From Neopusillimonas aromaticivorans (GTDB lineage Bacteria > Pseudomonadota > Gammaproteobacteria > Burkholderiales > Burkholderiaceae_B), in assembly GCF_030344915.1 (NCBI RefSeq), contig NZ_CP128233.1:2170001-2234000 (forward strand): a DNA stretch of 64,000 nt, written 5' to 3'. Below, piece by piece: positions 10,010 through 18,862 of the stretch. The notes under the pieces are model-generated. The model saw nothing but the letters and a program-made list of their open reading frames with translations. It was not told the origin of the DNA and ran no database searches. Positions within the stretch are counted from its first letter, which is position 1; each line of letters starts with the position of its first letter. The position numbers and the translations under genes were made by a program.

Positions 10010-10055
10010 TTGATTATTGTGTCAAAACAGGTATATTGTTAATCCAGTTAACAAT
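10010..10055 (+). promoter_or_regulatory. marR promoter with overlapping palindromic operator
   Basis: A sigma70-like promoter TTGATT-N16-TATATT (10010-10037) faces the MarR gene. Its -10 overlaps a perfect inverted repeat ATTGTTAA-N5-TTAACAAT at 10035-10055, the size and symmetry expected for a MarR dimer. The operator also lies at the edge of a weaker leftward promoter (TTAACA-N18-AATAAT) for the crotonase operon, so one bound dimer could control both directions. Confidence 0.7.
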
Positions 10056-10103
10056 GTGCGTATCATATATTTCCGTTCATCCCCACTCTATAAGGGCAAA
10101 CCC

Positions 10104-10589
10104 TTGGTTACTTCTGCTGATTCTCTCGAGGACGATGTGTCGGCGTTCACGGATGTCCCGCCGCTAAGTTATGTAGACCTGCAGCGCGATTCGCTGGGTT
10201 ATGCCATCAAGCGTGCCCAGGTGCGCACATACGGGATTTTGTTCAATGTGCTGGGGCCCGATTCCCTGACGCCGGGGCGGATGACAGCGCTGAGCATTAT
10301 TGCCACCCAGCAGGGCATTAATCAAAGTGTTCTGGCAGATATGTTGGGGATTACCCGGGCCGGTGTTGTAAAAGTGATTGATTCGCTTCAGTCCGGAGGG
10401 TACGTGCGTCGGCAACCCATTCCGGAAGATCGTCGCAGTTATTCGCTTGAGGTCACGGAAAGGGGGTATGCCGAATTACGACGTCTGAATATGTTGCTGC
10501 GCGAGCATGAAAAACAGATTGCCGCCAAACTCACTGCCCGCGAGCGCAAGCAGTTGATTGCATTGCTCGAGAAAGTCGCCGCTGAATAA
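10104..10589 (+). CDS. MarR-family regulator of the hydroxycinnamate operon, CouR/FerR-like
   Basis: A 161-residue winged-helix regulator. The recognition region is QGINQSVLADMLGITRAGVVKVIDSLQSGGYVRR, and the wing has PIPEDRRSYSLEVTERG, both typical of MarR proteins. Family members of this pathway (CouR, FerC) are released from DNA by hydroxycinnamoyl-CoA thioesters; that the ligand is the same here is inference. I choose the TTG at 10104 (AAGGG seven bases before it), because an ATG further upstream at 10017 would lie before the -10 box of the likely promoter. It is divergent from the crotonase gene and has no frame breaks. An ISL3 element begins 34 bases after its stop. Confidence 0.85.
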   Translation: MVTSADSLEDDVSAFTDVPPLSYVDLQRDSLGYAIKRAQVRTYGILFNVLGPDSLTPGRMTALSIIATQQGINQSVLADMLGITRAGVVKVIDSLQSGGYVRRQPIPEDRRSYSLEVTERGYAELRRLNMLLREHEKQIAAKLTARERKQLIALLEKVAAE

Positions 10590-10623
10590 GGAGGGTTTGC
10601 CCCCGAGGCTCTTCATCATTAAA

Positions 10624-11892
10624 GGGGACACCGACATTCATTAGACTTGTTTTTGCGAAGAAACACGTTTAATGGAGTGTATGTCGATGTCCCCAATCGA
10701 TTCTATCCTAGGGATCCCAGGTTTAGTTGTTCAGCAGGTCAACCGGGCACAGGATATTCACGTCTGGGCCAGGCCCAAACGTCGGCCTAGTTGCCTGTAC
10801 TGTCAGGCGCCTAATCTGCGCATCAAGGCCACGTACCAACGCACACTCAAGCATACGCGGCAAGGTAACCAATTGATGGTGCTGCACCTGGCCGTGCCCA
10901 AGTACCACTGCACCCAGTGCAACCGGTATTTTCGTCATCGGTTTGCCGGTATTGGCCCGCGTCGACGCGCCACCGAAGCCTACCGGCTCGAGGTGTTCGA
11001 AGCCCATGAAGGCGGTGTGAGTCAGCGCAAGTTATCCATCACCCACCAGATAGGCAGTGCCACGGTTGAGCGCTGGTATCAGTCGTTTGTGAAGCAGCGG
11101 GTCTCGGAGTTATCAGGCCGGGCGTGTCCGCAGGTGCTGGGCATTGATGAGCACTTCTTTACGCGCAAGCAGGGCTATGCCACCACGCTGGTGGATCTGA
11201 AGAACCATAAGGTGTTTGATGTGGTGCTGGGACGCTCTGAGGCGAGTCTGCGCAGCTATTTAAAGCGTCTTCCCGGGCGTGAGAGCGTGCGGGTTATTGT
11301 GATGGATCTGTCCGAGACGTATCGCCGGATGGCCCAGAAGTACTTCCCCAACGCCCTCATCGTGGCCGACCGCTTCCACGTCGTGCGCCTGGTGAACCAG
11401 CACTTTTTGAAGCTGTGGCAGCAGTACGACCCGGAAGGTCGCAAGAACCGCGGGCTGCTCAGTCTGATGCGTCGTCATCACTGGAAGCTCAGTGCGGTAC
11501 AGAAGGAGAATCTGCGCCAGTATCTGGCCCAAGAGCCGGTACTTCGCGCGCTGTACTTTGCCAAGCAGCAATTGAACGGATTCCTGGTGATGAAAAGCCT
11601 GAACAGAAAGCGGGCCCAGAAAATGATGCCTCAGTTCCTGGCCTTGATCGAGCAGTTTGAACAGAGCCCGGCGCGAGCATTGGCCCAAACGCTCAGGGCG
11701 TGGCTCGAGCCGATTGTGAGAATGTGGCGCTTTACCAAATCGAACGGCATCACTGAAGGCTTCCATACTAAAATGGAAATGCTCTCACGCCGTGCGTATG
11801 GGTTTAGGAACTTTGAGAATTACCGCCTACGGGTCTTGGCCCAGTGCGGTTGGAACGGTGTGATTAACCGTGTCTAGTGAATGCGTGTCCCC
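10624..11892 (+). mobile_element. ISL3-family insertion sequence
   Basis: A 1.27-kb element holding one transposase gene between imperfect terminal inverted repeats of about 22 bases: GGGGACACCGACATTCATTA at 10624 against the complement of the right end (GTCTAGTGAATGCGTGTCCC, 11872-11891). The 8-base target duplication usual for ISL3 is not evident in the flanks (TCATTAAA left, CGATAATG right), so either the edges are misplaced by a few bases or the flank has changed. It sits between the MarR gene and the tRNA cluster and interrupts no recognisable gene. Confidence 0.85.
10672..11877 (+). CDS. ISL3-family transposase
   Basis: A 401-residue DDE transposase. The N-terminus has the ISL3 zinc-binding region, with cysteine pairs in CLYCQAP and YHCTQCNRYFRHRF. 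The catalytic core includes GIDEHFF with the first Asp, VIVMDLSETYRRMAQ and VADRFHVVRLVN, and the C-terminal GITEGFHTKMEMLSRRAYGF with the catalytic Glu. Length fits the family and there is no frame break, so the element may be active. An internal ATG at 10687 is an alternative start. Confidence 0.93.
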   Translation: MECMSMSPIDSILGIPGLVVQQVNRAQDIHVWARPKRRPSCLYCQAPNLRIKATYQRTLKHTRQGNQLMVLHLAVPKYHCTQCNRYFRHRFAGIGPRRRATEAYRLEVFEAHEGGVSQRKLSITHQIGSATVERWYQSFVKQRVSELSGRACPQVLGIDEHFFTRKQGYATTLVDLKNHKVFDVVLGRSEASLRSYLKRLPGRESVRVIVMDLSETYRRMAQKYFPNALIVADRFHVVRLVNQHFLKLWQQYDPEGRKNRGLLSLMRRHHWKLSAVQKENLRQYLAQEPVLRALYFAKQQLNGFLVMKSLNRKRAQKMMPQFLALIEQFEQSPARALAQTLRAWLEPIVRMWRFTKSNGITEGFHTKMEMLSRRAYGFRNFENYRLRVLAQCGWNGVINRV

Positions 11893-11935
11893 CGATAATG
11901 GGGTAGAGCCGCCCCCGATAATGGGGGTAGAGCCG
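11889..11935. repeat. Two tandem copies of a 23/24-bp motif beside the ISL3 right end
   Basis: CCCCCGATAATGGGG followed by TAGAGCCG occurs at 11889-11911 and again, with one extra G, at 11912-11935. The core CCCC-GATAAT-GGGG is itself nearly palindromic. The first copy shares its C run with the end of the ISL3 element. It may be the remnant end of another mobile element with repeated terminal motifs; I cannot identify it. Confidence 0.6.
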
Positions 11936-11991
11936 GTAGAGTCTTGATAGTGCCCAGTAGTGGAGCCTGGAGCCGTAGTGCCGGAAACGAA

Positions 11992-12021
11992 AAAACCCTG
12001 CATTTTTCAATGCAGGGTTTT
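11992..12021 (-). terminator. Terminator of the tRNA cluster
   Basis: A perfect 13-bp inverted repeat (AAAACCCTGCATT / AATGCAGGGTTTT) with a 4-base loop, ending in a T tract in leftward reading. It lies directly after tRNA-Asp, the last tRNA of the leftward cluster. Confidence 0.85.
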
Positions 12022-12028
12022 AAATTTT

Positions 12029-12105
12029 TGGCGGAGCGGACGGGACTCGAACCCGCGACCCCCGGCGTGACAGGCCGGTATTCTAACCAACTGAACTACC
12101 GCTCC
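12029..12105 (-). tRNA. tRNA-Asp (GTC)
   Basis: Reading leftward, a full cloverleaf starts GGAGCGG and ends CCGCTCC-G-CCA. The anticodon arm CCGGC-CTGTCAC-GCCGG gives GTC, and the T arm has GGTTCGAGTCC. CCA is encoded. Closely like E. coli tRNA-Asp. Last of three leftward tRNA genes. Confidence 0.96.
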
Positions 12106-12140
12106 GCAGCGGTTTGGTGCCTAACCATGCCAAATTTCTT

Positions 12141-12216
12141 TGGCGTCCCCTAGGGGATTCGAACCCCTGTACTCACCGTGAAAGGGTGATGTCCTAGGCC
12201 TCTAGACGAAGGGGAC
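12141..12216 (-). tRNA. tRNA-Glu (TTC)
   Basis: Leftward cloverleaf starting GTCCCCTTCGTCTAGAGG and ending in an encoded CCA. The anticodon loop CTTTCAC gives TTC, and the T arm has GGTTCGAATCC. It lies 35 bases before tRNA-Asp and is probably on the same transcript. Confidence 0.96.
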
Positions 12217-12282
12217 CGGACTTAACTAAGACAAGCATTATAACACAGTTTTTAACGCTTGTTTTCTTTACGAAGGTTTTTT

Positions 12283-12358
<76 letters not shown>

Positions 12359-12697
12359 AAACCGGACCAGCTTGGCGTTTTCACTTTCGTTTCAACGTTG
12401 CGCTGTTTCGTAAAGAAGCGAAATTATGCATCAAATTTTCGGCTTGTGCAAGTCGGCGTGCAAAAGCACCCAAAAATCTGAATATTTCTTGATTTCCGTT
12501 GTTTTTTTGATACAGAATAGGTTTTTTCAAGAAAAAAAGACATTTTTTCAGCAAGACTGTTTTTTTATTAGTTGAAAACTGACCGGCGGCGTTGAGATGT
12601 ATGTTCGGGCAGGCGTTGCCGACAACGGCATATTCTAAAAAAACGAGCAGTTAAGTCCTGCTTGCGCGATAATTGCGCGTTAAACCATTTTTCTTTC
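12359..12697. other. AT-rich intergenic region upstream of the GGDEF/EAL gene
   Basis: These 339 bases carry no convincing gene. They should contain the leftward tRNA promoter and the rightward promoter of the cyclic-di-GMP gene. A stretch near 12510-12560 is rich in T and A runs, with a small hairpin TTTTTTC-AA-GAAAAAA at about 12522-12537. Confidence 0.4.
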
Positions 12698-14808
12698 ATG
12701 CGTATGTCCGACTCACAGCCTGATACGTTTTCCCGGTTTGCCGAGTGGTTTCCCCTGACGAGTCGCTTTTCAAGGCGTTGGCCGAAAATGCGGTAATCGG
12801 CGTTTACCTGATCTGCCAGAATCGTTTTTTGTATGTAAATACGAAATTGGCAGAAATGTTGGGCTATTCGCGTGAAGAAATGCTGAACGACATGTCGTTG
12901 TTCGACATCGTGGCCCACGATGAAAAGCATCTGGTCGGGTCTCATGTTACCCGTACGCTGTCTGGCGAAATCTCGGAATTTCACTACGAGCGCAAGGCAC
13001 GCAAACAAGACGGGGCCTACATCGATGTCGAAGTGTATGCCTCGGCGATGCGCCTGGGCCCCGAGCCTGTACTTATTGGCATGATGCTCGATATTACGCA
13101 GCGCAAGGCCGATGCCAAATCTGCGCACCTGGCTTCCTGGTCTACAAGCACAGCAGCGAGGCCATGGTCATTACCGATGCCAACGGGGTTATTGTTACCG
13201 TTAACCCGTCGTTTACCGATATTACGGGTTACCCCCTTGACGAGGTGGTTGGCCAGCGGCTGAATATTCTGAGCTCCGGGCGACATCCTGAAGCGTTCTA
13301 TCGTGAAATGTGGGGCCAGCTTGCAAAAACTGGCAAGTGGCGTGGTGAAATCTGGAATCGTCGTAAAAACGGCCAGGAATACGTCGAAAACCTGGTTATC
13401 AATACGTCATACAACGACGATGGTTCGGTTCGCTGCCGTATCGGTGTGTTTTCCGATATTACGGCAAAGAAAGAAAACGAGCAGTTCATCTGGCGTCAGG
13501 CAAATTACGACTTCCTTACCGGGTTGCCTAACCGGAAATTGCTGGAAGACCGTCTGGGTGTCGAACTGGCCAGGGCGCATCGTTCACAAACTGAAGTTGC
13601 GCTGATTTTTCTTGATCTTGATTTCTTTAAAGAGGTCAATGACACATTGGGCCATGCCATGGGTGACGATTTGTTGCGTCAGGTGGCCCGACGCCTGACG
13701 CAATGCGTGCGCGAGGCCGATACCGTGGCCCGTCTTGGGGGTGACGAGTTTGTCATTATCGCAGGCGGTATCACTGATCGCGGCGTCATTCGCCGTATCT
13801 GCGAACAGGTACTCCAATCGTTGGCCAAGCCTTATCGTCTTAAAGAGCAAACCGCGTATGTGTCTGCCAGCGTGGGGGTGGCGTTTTACCCCGGCGATGC
13901 CAGTGACGCTGCGCGCTTGATGCGTCATGCCGATCTGGCCATGTATGCGGCCAAAGATGCCGGCAGAAGCCAGTTTCGTTTTTACGACGTCAAAATGCAC
14001 GAGGCCGTGCGTGAACGCTGGAAACTGGCACGTGACTTGTTGGGGGCCCTTGAAAAGGGCGAATTTGTCCTTCATTACCAGCCCGTCATCGATCTTAAAA
14101 CCGGGCGTATTGCCAAGGCCGAGGCCTTGATACGCTGGCGTCATCCCGAGCGGGGGTTCGTCAGCCCCGCCTTGTTCATCCCGTTTGCCGAAGACAACGG
14201 CCTTATTATCAATATCGGGAACTGGGTTTTGAAGAAGCCACACGCCAGATGGTCGAGTGGCGGTCCATGGGGTACGATGGCTTCAATGTGGGTATCAATG
14301 TGTCACCGATCCAGCTCAGGGGTGAAGGTCTTGATCATACGCAGTGGTTGCAGCATCTGGCCAATTCTGGTCTTGAACCCGAACGCATTGTGGTCGAACT
14401 GACCGAGCGCGTCCTGATGGATGTCGCACCGGTGGTCACTGAAAAACTGCTGGGGTTTCGGGATGCCGGGGTACAGGTTGCGCTGGATGATTTTGGTACC
14501 GGCTATTCGTCGTTGTCGTACCTTAAAAAGTTCGATATCGACTACCTGAAAATCGATCAGTCGTTTGTGCGCAATTTGTCACTTGAGTCTGAAGATATGG
14601 CGCTTTGTGAAGCGATGATCATGATGGCACACAAACTGGGCCTGCAGGTTATTGCCGAAGGGGTGGAAACCGAAACCCAGCGCGACTTGCTGATCGGGAT
14701 CGGATGTGATTTTGGTCAAGGATACCTGTTTTCACGCCCGGTACCCCTGATGAATTTACCCGTTTGCTGGCCCAGGGCTCGATTTCGCTGGCGAAAGCCG
14801 CCGGTTGA
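12698..14808 (+). CDS. PAS-PAS-GGDEF-EAL cyclic-di-GMP signalling protein (four frame breaks)
   Basis: A sensor of about 704 residues in repaired form. Two PAS domains come first (NAVIGVYLICQNRFLYVN; then SSEAMVITDANGVIVTVN). A diguanylate cyclase domain follows with DFLTGLPNRKLLEDR and RLGGDEFVII, which keeps an intact GGDEF-type active loop. The EAL phosphodiesterase domain reads AEALIRWRHPERGFV, ELTERVLMD, LDDFGTGYSSLSYL and AEGVET; the signature glutamate is in KAEALIRW (EAL form). The frame breaks near 12756, 13138, 14240 and 14751, mostly in C runs. No membrane segment is visible, so it is probably cytoplasmic. Its end overlaps lnt by about 50 bases in convergent orientation. Confidence 0.87.
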
Positions 14809-16442
14809 CAGCACCCAGACCGACGATCGCCAGGCCCAGTACCAGTATGGGCCCGTTGCCCCAGCGCACATAAGGGGTCAGGCCTTGTGCCCTTGCACCT
14901 CAACGTCAAGCACGCCCATCTGGTGGTCGGGCAGTACCGCACGAACGGTACCGTCGGCATCGATGGCCGCGGTCATCCCTGTGTTGGTGGCGCGCAGCAT
15001 GGGCCGCGCTGTTTCAATGGCACGCAGGCGCGATATTTGCAGGTGCTGCTGCAGCGCCCATGATTTCCCGAACCAGGCCAGATTACTGACATTGACCAGC
15101 AGGCTGGCACCGGGCTGCTCTGTGGTGCCCCACCGCACGGCCTGGATGATTTCCTCGCCAAACACGTCTTCGTAGCAAATATTGGGTGCAATCCGTTGGC
15201 CAGCCAGCTCAAACGGTGGTTGGCTCTGTTTGCCCCGGTCAAAGTCACCCAGCGGTATGTTCATGGCATCGACAAACCAGCGAAAGCCGGGCGGAATGAA
15301 TTCGCCAAACGGCACCAGGTGGTGTTTGTCGTAGCGCAAATCGATTTGGCCCTGATGCAGGGTTTCTGGCGTGGTCGTGCCGTTGAATGCAATGACGCTG
15401 TTGGTATAGTGCTGCCGGCCATCGGGTGACGTATTCAGCGGAGCCCCCATCACGATGGTGGCATTGCGTTGGCGTGCAATATCGACCCACCGTTGCCAGG
15501 TTTGTGTGGCCAGCCGGTTCTGGAAAACCGGCATGACGGTTTCAGGCAGGATGATGACCGAGGGCGGAGCACCGCCTTCTTTCGGGGGCAGACCGGCCAT
15601 ATGAAGGTAGGCGTTAATGCCGTATTGCAGGTGGGCGGGGTCAAATTTTACCGCTTGGGGAATATTGCCCTGAACCAGGCGAACCATGATCGGGTCACCA
15701 TAGGGCTGTGACCATTGCAGCTGGCCCAGACCGGCACCCGCCAGTACAAGAGCGATGGCGCAGGCAACGGTTAGGGCGGCGGGGGTTTCATTGGCGCTGC
15801 GCTGAGACTTGATGAGCAAGGCAATGGCCCCAGCCACAAAGGCGGCCAGCCAGGCCAGGCCATACACGCCAAGTACTGGTGCCCAACCTGACAGCGGACC
15901 ATCAACATGGCCGTATCCGGCATTCAGCCAGGGAAGCCGGTAAACAAGGTGCCGCGCAGCCACTCGAGCAGCATCCAGCACGAAGCCCACAGGGCGACAG
16001 CAAAAAGAAACCCGGTAAATCGACCCGTCGGGGGTGAGTCGGTGGAGAGAGGCCCAAGGGCGATCGGTTTTCTGGCCAGAAGCCATGTCAGGCCGCACGC
16101 GATGCTGCTGAAGGTGGCCAGCCCCAGCCCCATGACCAGTACCGCTGCGATGGCCATGGCCGGCGGCATGCCGCCATAGGTGTGCAGGCTGAAAAAGATC
16201 CAGTACAAACCCAGGGTGAAATTACCCAGGCCAAAAAGCAGGCCGCTGAAGGCCGCACTGCGTGTCGATCTGGCGCGCCAGACCCAGAGCGCAAGGAAGG
16301 ACAGGGTCAGGACCTGAACATATGGCAGCAGCCAGACGGGCAGGGGTCCATCGGAAAAGCTGAAGGCGTGCGCCGCCCCGATGAGCAGGGGCTGCAGCGT
16401 GCGCCGGGCACTGTTCAGGCGGGCCAGACGAGGGTTAGTCAT
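14756..16442 (-). CDS. lnt: Apolipoprotein N-acyltransferase Lnt (frame breaks near 15933 and 14879)
   Basis: Inner-membrane enzyme that adds the third acyl chain to lipoproteins. The N-terminal half has several helices (GLLFGLGNFTLGLYWIFFSL). The periplasmic nitrilase-like domain has the catalytic triad: Glu in LPETVMPVF, Lys in RYDKHHLVPFGEF and Cys in APNICYEDVFGEE, with NVSNLAWFG after it. One C seems missing near 15933, joining TGFP to WLNAGYGHVDGPL. Another break near 14879 hides the last helix (GLTPYVRWGNGPILVLGLAI), which runs to 14756. The start overlaps the corC stop by 8 bases. Confidence 0.9.
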
Positions 16443-17313
16443 GGGGTGGTGTGAGCAAGGAGTTCTCGTCGTGCTGGATGTTGATCCAAAGTACCCGCAT
16501 TGCGTCGGCTCCGACCACGGTGATGTTCAGACCTTCGCGGTTGACGGTGTCGCCACGCTTTGGGATATGCCCGAGTTCTGCGGTGATCCAGCCCCCGAGG
16601 GTGTCGTATTCATCATTTGGCAGGGTGGTGTTGAAGGCACGATTAAAGACATCGATTTCGGTAATGCCCATGGCGCGCCAGTTGTTGCTGCCCGTCTGGA
16701 AGATGGTTTTTTCTGCTTCTTCGTCGTATTCGTCTTCGATGTCGCCAACAATCTGTTCGAGTACGTCTTCCATGGTGACCAGACCCGCCGTGCCGCCATG
16801 TTCGTTAATGACGATGGCCAGATGATTGCGGTTGTTGCGGAATTCGTGCAGCAATACATTCAAACGCTTGGATTCAGGGATGAAAACAGCCGGCCGGATC
16901 AGGGGACGCAGGTCAATGGATGGATTGGTGATGGTCAGCAACAAATCTTTGGCAAGCAAAATGCCGACAATGTTGTCACGATCGTTTTCGTAGATAGGGA
17001 ACCGGGAGTGCGCTGTCTCGATGATTTCAGGCAACAGCTCGGACAAGGGCTTGCTGATGTCAAGCATGTCCATTCTGGAACGCGGCACCATGATATCGCC
17101 CGCTGTCTTGCTGGCCACATCAAGGGCACCGGCAATCATGGTAAATGAATCGGCATCAATGATTTCGCGTTCGTGGGCCGCTTGCAGGAGTTCGCGGATA
17201 TCTTCACGGTCTTCGGGCTCGGCACGGATGCGCGAAACGAGTCGTGCCAGCAGTGATTTGGACGCCGGTTTACCCGGTCGAGGTTCAGTATCGGGGGATT
17301 GTGAGTCGGACAT
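16435..17313 (-). CDS. corC: CorC/HlyC-family CBS-domain protein (YbeX)
   Basis: A 292-residue cytosolic protein with a CBS pair (PRSRMDMLDISKPLSELLPE and HLAIVINEHGGTAGLVTMEDVLEQIVGDI) and a C-terminal transporter-associated CorC_HlyC domain that includes LGGWITAELGHIPKRGD. It is proposed to assist magnesium/cobalt efflux; in E. coli ybeX lies in the ybeZ-ybeY-ybeX-lnt string and has also been linked to ribosome metabolism. I choose the ATG at 17313 (MSDSQSP); the frame is open ten codons further upstream. It is second from last in a leftward operon with miaB, phoH, ybeY and lnt. Confidence 0.9.
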   Translation of the reverse strand: MSDSQSPDTEPRPGKPASKSLLARLVSRIRAEPEDREDIRELLQAAHEREIIDADSFTMIAGALDVASKTAGDIMVPRSRMDMLDISKPLSELLPEIIETAHSRFPIYENDRDNIVGILLAKDLLLTITNPSIDLRPLIRPAVFIPESKRLNVLLHEFRNNRNHLAIVINEHGGTAGLVTMEDVLEQIVGDIEDEYDEEAEKTIFQTGSNNWRAMGITEIDVFNRAFNTTLPNDEYDTLGGWITAELGHIPKRGDTVNREGLNITVVGADAMRVLWINIQHDENSLLTPPHD

Positions 17314-17383
17314 TGTCACGAGGACGAGTTTAGGGAATCCCAAGCATAACGGAAATTTGTGACGATTTCAGGGTGGCGCGTTG

Positions 17384-17863
17384 TCAGGCGATATAGGGGT
17401 TTGCGATATGCAAGCGGTCCAGCAGTTCAATTTCCAGCGCCTCCATTTCGCTGGCCTGATCGTCGTCAAGGTGGTCGTAGCCCAGCGAGTGCAGCAGGCC
17501 GTGCAGCGCTAGATGCGCGGCGTGGTGTTGCAGTGTCTTGTGTTGTGCAAGGGCTTCGGATACGAGTACGGGGTAGCACAACACAATGTCGGCACGAAGG
17601 GTGCCCAGCGGGTCGGTACCGTATTCAAAGGTCAGGACATTGGTGGCGTAGTCCTTTTGCCGGAATTGCCGGTTCAGGGCCTGACCTTCATCGGCATCAA
17701 CGATGCGCAGGCTGATTTCAATACGCTGGATGTCGAGTTCAAACTGCTTTGACACGTAGCTTACGGCCCCTTTCAGCCAGCTGCGCAGACGCCAGCGCGG
17801 CAGTTCAGGGGCTGCTGTGCCGTATTGAACCGAAAGACCGAATTCAGGGGTGGTGACTGGCAT
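17384..17863 (-). CDS. ybeY: Endoribonuclease / 16S rRNA maturation factor YbeY
   Basis: Zinc-dependent RNase needed for 16S rRNA 3'-end maturation and ribosome quality control. The zinc motif HGLLHSLGYDH (family HGxLHLxGYDH) lies near the C-terminus and is preceded by HAAHLAL. ALNRQFRQKDYATNVLTFEY is the conserved central segment. I choose the ATG at 17863 (MPVTTPEFG), giving 159 residues; the longer open frame lies inside phoH. It overlaps the end of phoH by 20 bases. Confidence 0.93.
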   Translation of the reverse strand: MPVTTPEFGLSVQYGTAAPELPRWRLRSWLKGAVSYVSKQFELDIQRIEISLRIVDADEGQALNRQFRQKDYATNVLTFEYGTDPLGTLRADIVLCYPVLVSEALAQHKTLQHHAAHLALHGLLHSLGYDHLDDDQASEMEALEIELLDRLHIANPYIA

Positions 17864-18862
17864 TGGCTTTTTCGTAGGCATCAACAATACGGGCGACCAG
17901 GGGATGACGTACCACGTCGCGGCTGGTAAAGCGGGTGGTGGCGATACCCTGGACCGAGTCCAGGACCTCAAGGGCATGCGTCAGACCGCTGGGGTGGCCT
18001 TTGGGCAGGTCAATTTGCGACGGGTCGCCATTGATGACCGCTTTACTGCCGAAACCGATACGGGTCAGGAACATTTTCATTTGTTCCGGCGTAGTGTTCT
18101 GGGCTTCGTCGAGAATCACAAACGAATGATTAAGAGTGCGGCCGCGCATGTAAGCCAGCGGCGCGATTTCAATCGTCTGTTTCTCGAAAAGTCGTTGCAC
18201 TTTTTCAAAGCCCATCAGGTCGTACAGGGCATCGTAAAGCGGGCGCAGATAGGGGTCGACTTTCTGGGCCAGGTCGCCTGGCAAAAAGCCCAGGCGTTCG
18301 CCGGCTTCGACAGCCGGGCGGGTAAGGACCAGGCGTTGAACGGAATCGCGCTCAAGGGCATCGATGGCGCAGGCGACAGCAAGCCAGGTTTTCCCGGTGC
18401 CCGCAGGGCCGACGCCAAAGGTGATGTCGTGCTTGAGGATGTTGTTGAGATAGTCACGCTGGCGTGGCGTACGCGGGCGCAGGTCGGTGCGGCGTGTACG
18501 CAAGACCAGGTCCATGCTCAGGTCATCGACTGGCGGCAGTTCTGGCAGTTCGGGTGCTTTGGCAACGGGTTCCGGTTCAAGCTGTGTTCGGCCAGCCCCG
18601 AGCTCAACCAACCCAAGCTGAATGTCGTCGATGGTCAGTGCCTTGTGCACGGCGCGATCATGAAACCACTGTACGGCATTGCGGGCTGCCTGTGCCTGTT
18701 CTCCCTCGATGGTGATCTGGCTGCCACGGCGGTTCAGTGAAACGTTCCAGCCGTCGGCAATCTGGCGCAGATTTTCATCCAGGGGGCCACACAGGTTGGC
18801 CGGTGCATGTTGTCGCCTTCAAGGCGCAAGGTGACGGGCTTGTTGCGTCGGGCTCGTGTCAT
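17844..18862 (-). CDS. phoH: PhoH-family ATPase (YbeZ) (frame break near 18802)
   Basis: PhoH-type nucleotide-binding protein, partner of YbeY in E. coli. The Walker A motif is GVGPAGTGKTWLA and Walker B is HSFVILDEAQNTTPEQMKMFLTRIG; SKAVINGDPSQIDLP follows. An N-terminal KH-like region starts at the ATG at 18862 (MTRARRNKPVTLRLEGDNM). One G missing near 18802 splits it from NLCGPLDENLRQIADGWNVS. The ATG overlaps the miaB stop (ATGA). Repaired length is about 339 residues. Confidence 0.9.

Noticed and set aside
10017..10103. Upstream ATG start for the MarR gene
   Set aside because: It lies before the -10 box of the probable promoter and its codons run through the operator palindrome; the TTG at 10104 has a ribosome site.
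11944..12153. 69-codon open frame across the tRNA terminator and tRNA-Asp
   Set aside because: It is made of tRNA and terminator sequence; such ORFs over tRNAs are a known annotation artefact.
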